A program made the position numbers and the translations under genes. DNA of 33,137 nt from contig NZ_JPUA01000048.1 in assembly GCF_002211105.1 (NCBI RefSeq), positions 1 through 33,137 on the forward strand, written 5' to 3'. Position 1 is the stretch's first letter. Each line of letters opens with the position of its first letter. The notes under the pieces are model-generated. The model saw nothing but the letters and a program-made list of their open reading frames with translations, was not told where the DNA came from and made no database searches. Shown in pieces: positions 32,746-33,137 of this stretch. The stretch is from Halomonas campaniensis. Its GTDB lineage: Bacteria; Pseudomonadota; Gammaproteobacteria; Pseudomonadales; Halomonadaceae.

Positions 32746-32936
32746 ATGGCCGGGGGTATAAAGCATCTTTTTCAGGTTCATCACTGGTTGATGATAGAGC
32801 TGCCCAATCAGCTTCTGAACGCTCCACCGAAAGCGTAACCGTCAGCGTCGATGGCCAGACGCTGACGCCTACGCTTTGGGCTAAACGAACGCAACCACCA
32901 CCACAGGAGAAACACCATGAGCTACAGAACCCTTGA
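32746..32936 (+). pseudogene. Small frameshifted remnant between immunity-like genes
   Basis: An ATG after aggggagtaggggt begins MAGGIKHLFQ and stops at 32836 after 30 residues. With one more base in the T5 run (32768-32772) it would read MAGGIKHLF then SGSSLVDDRAAQSASERSTE and SVTVSVDGQTLTPTLWAKR, ending at 32934, inside the next gene. The second part looks like coding sequence by composition. I do not recognise a family; it could be the N-terminal stub of a lost effector or structural gene. Confidence 0.4.
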
Positions 32937-33137
32937 TGCCCGCGTCTGGGCCACCAACTGCTTGACCGATGGCGAACTGATTTATGCTTTTGATCCAGAT
33001 AATTATTTAACGGACGAAGACAGCGCGGTCGATGCCATGAAGCGAGCCAAACTTGGCGAGCCGTTACCGGCGGATCGCTTTCCGAAAGAGATGTATGTGA
33101 CTAGTAGCTATCAGCGGTTCAAAAAGGTGCCAGACAT
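32917..33137 (+). CDS. Imm11/DUF1629-like immunity protein, second copy, cut by window end
   Basis: Only 73 residues are seen, starting MSYRTLDARVWATNCLTDGE and continuing in frame to VPD at the edge. The first 23 residues equal those of the copy at 32081. After that similarity drops, with shared GEP-PAD-FPKEMYV-S and K-VPD. The ribosome binding site CAGGAGAAACACC is also the same. Tandem, diverged copies with a common start are typical of immunity arrays. Confidence 0.78.
   Translation, partial: MSYRTLDARVWATNCLTDGELIYAFDPDNYLTDEDSAVDAMKRAKLGEPLPADRFPKEMYVTSSYQRFKKVPD

Noticed and set aside
29444..33137. Insertion sequence or integrase at the accessory right end
   Set aside because: No transposase or integrase reading frame, and no terminal inverted repeats or target duplications were found.

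Overview
The window looks like a chromosomal stretch of a halophilic gammaproteobacterium, most likely Halomonas or a close relative in Halomonadaceae. The reasons are acidic, moderately GC-rich proteins, a phasin (polyhydroxyalkanoate granule protein), a long class II IlvC next to a divergent IlvY, a TRAP carboxylate transporter and a complete glc-type glycolate locus. Species assignment is inference; no rRNA is present.

Layout. 1-767: five and a bit tRNA genes (Asp-GTC and Val-TAC), partly a recent 274-bp tandem duplication. 804-6303: the glycolate oxidase operon glcDEFG on the minus strand, divergent from a GlcC-type GntR regulator. 6308-17905: a second GntR regulator, a DUF336 (GlcG/HbpS-like) gene, a three-part TRAP transporter, a crotonase-fold protein without the usual catalytic glutamate, a family III CoA-transferase, a class V aminotransferase, a 1000-residue FAD/Fe-S dehydrogenase and a gamma-carbonic-anhydrase-fold protein. 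This reads as an acid uptake and catabolism locus of unknown substrate. 17951-19642: an LctP/GlcA-type lactate/glycolate permease, with an operator-like site matching the one at the glc promoter. 20021-22119: two glutathione S-transferases and a phasin. 22207-25217: a urate-to-allantoin module (uraD divergent from uraH-puuD-gntR). 25272-29443: ilvY and ilvC, then an orphan ModF-type twin ATPase. 29444-33137: a more AT-rich accessory end with a decayed GntR 3' fragment, an unknown small gene, a DUF1963 protein and tandem Imm11/DUF1629-like immunity genes, the first broken (or recoded) at an A8 run.

How the parts work together. GlcDEF would oxidise glycolate to glyoxylate. The class V aminotransferase in the next cluster is of the serine/alanine-glyoxylate type and could consume it. 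The permease at 17951 could bring in glycolate or lactate under the same regulator, because TGGT-N3-ACCA palindromes lie at both promoters. The unknown cluster has its own regulator, and a TGAATTCA palindrome stands before both its DUF336 gene and its TRAP operon. The urate genes carry a perfect 16-bp palindrome in their divergent promoter. The most novel-looking content is the TRAP/CoA-transferase/variant-crotonase cluster and the frameshifted immunity gene array at the right edge.
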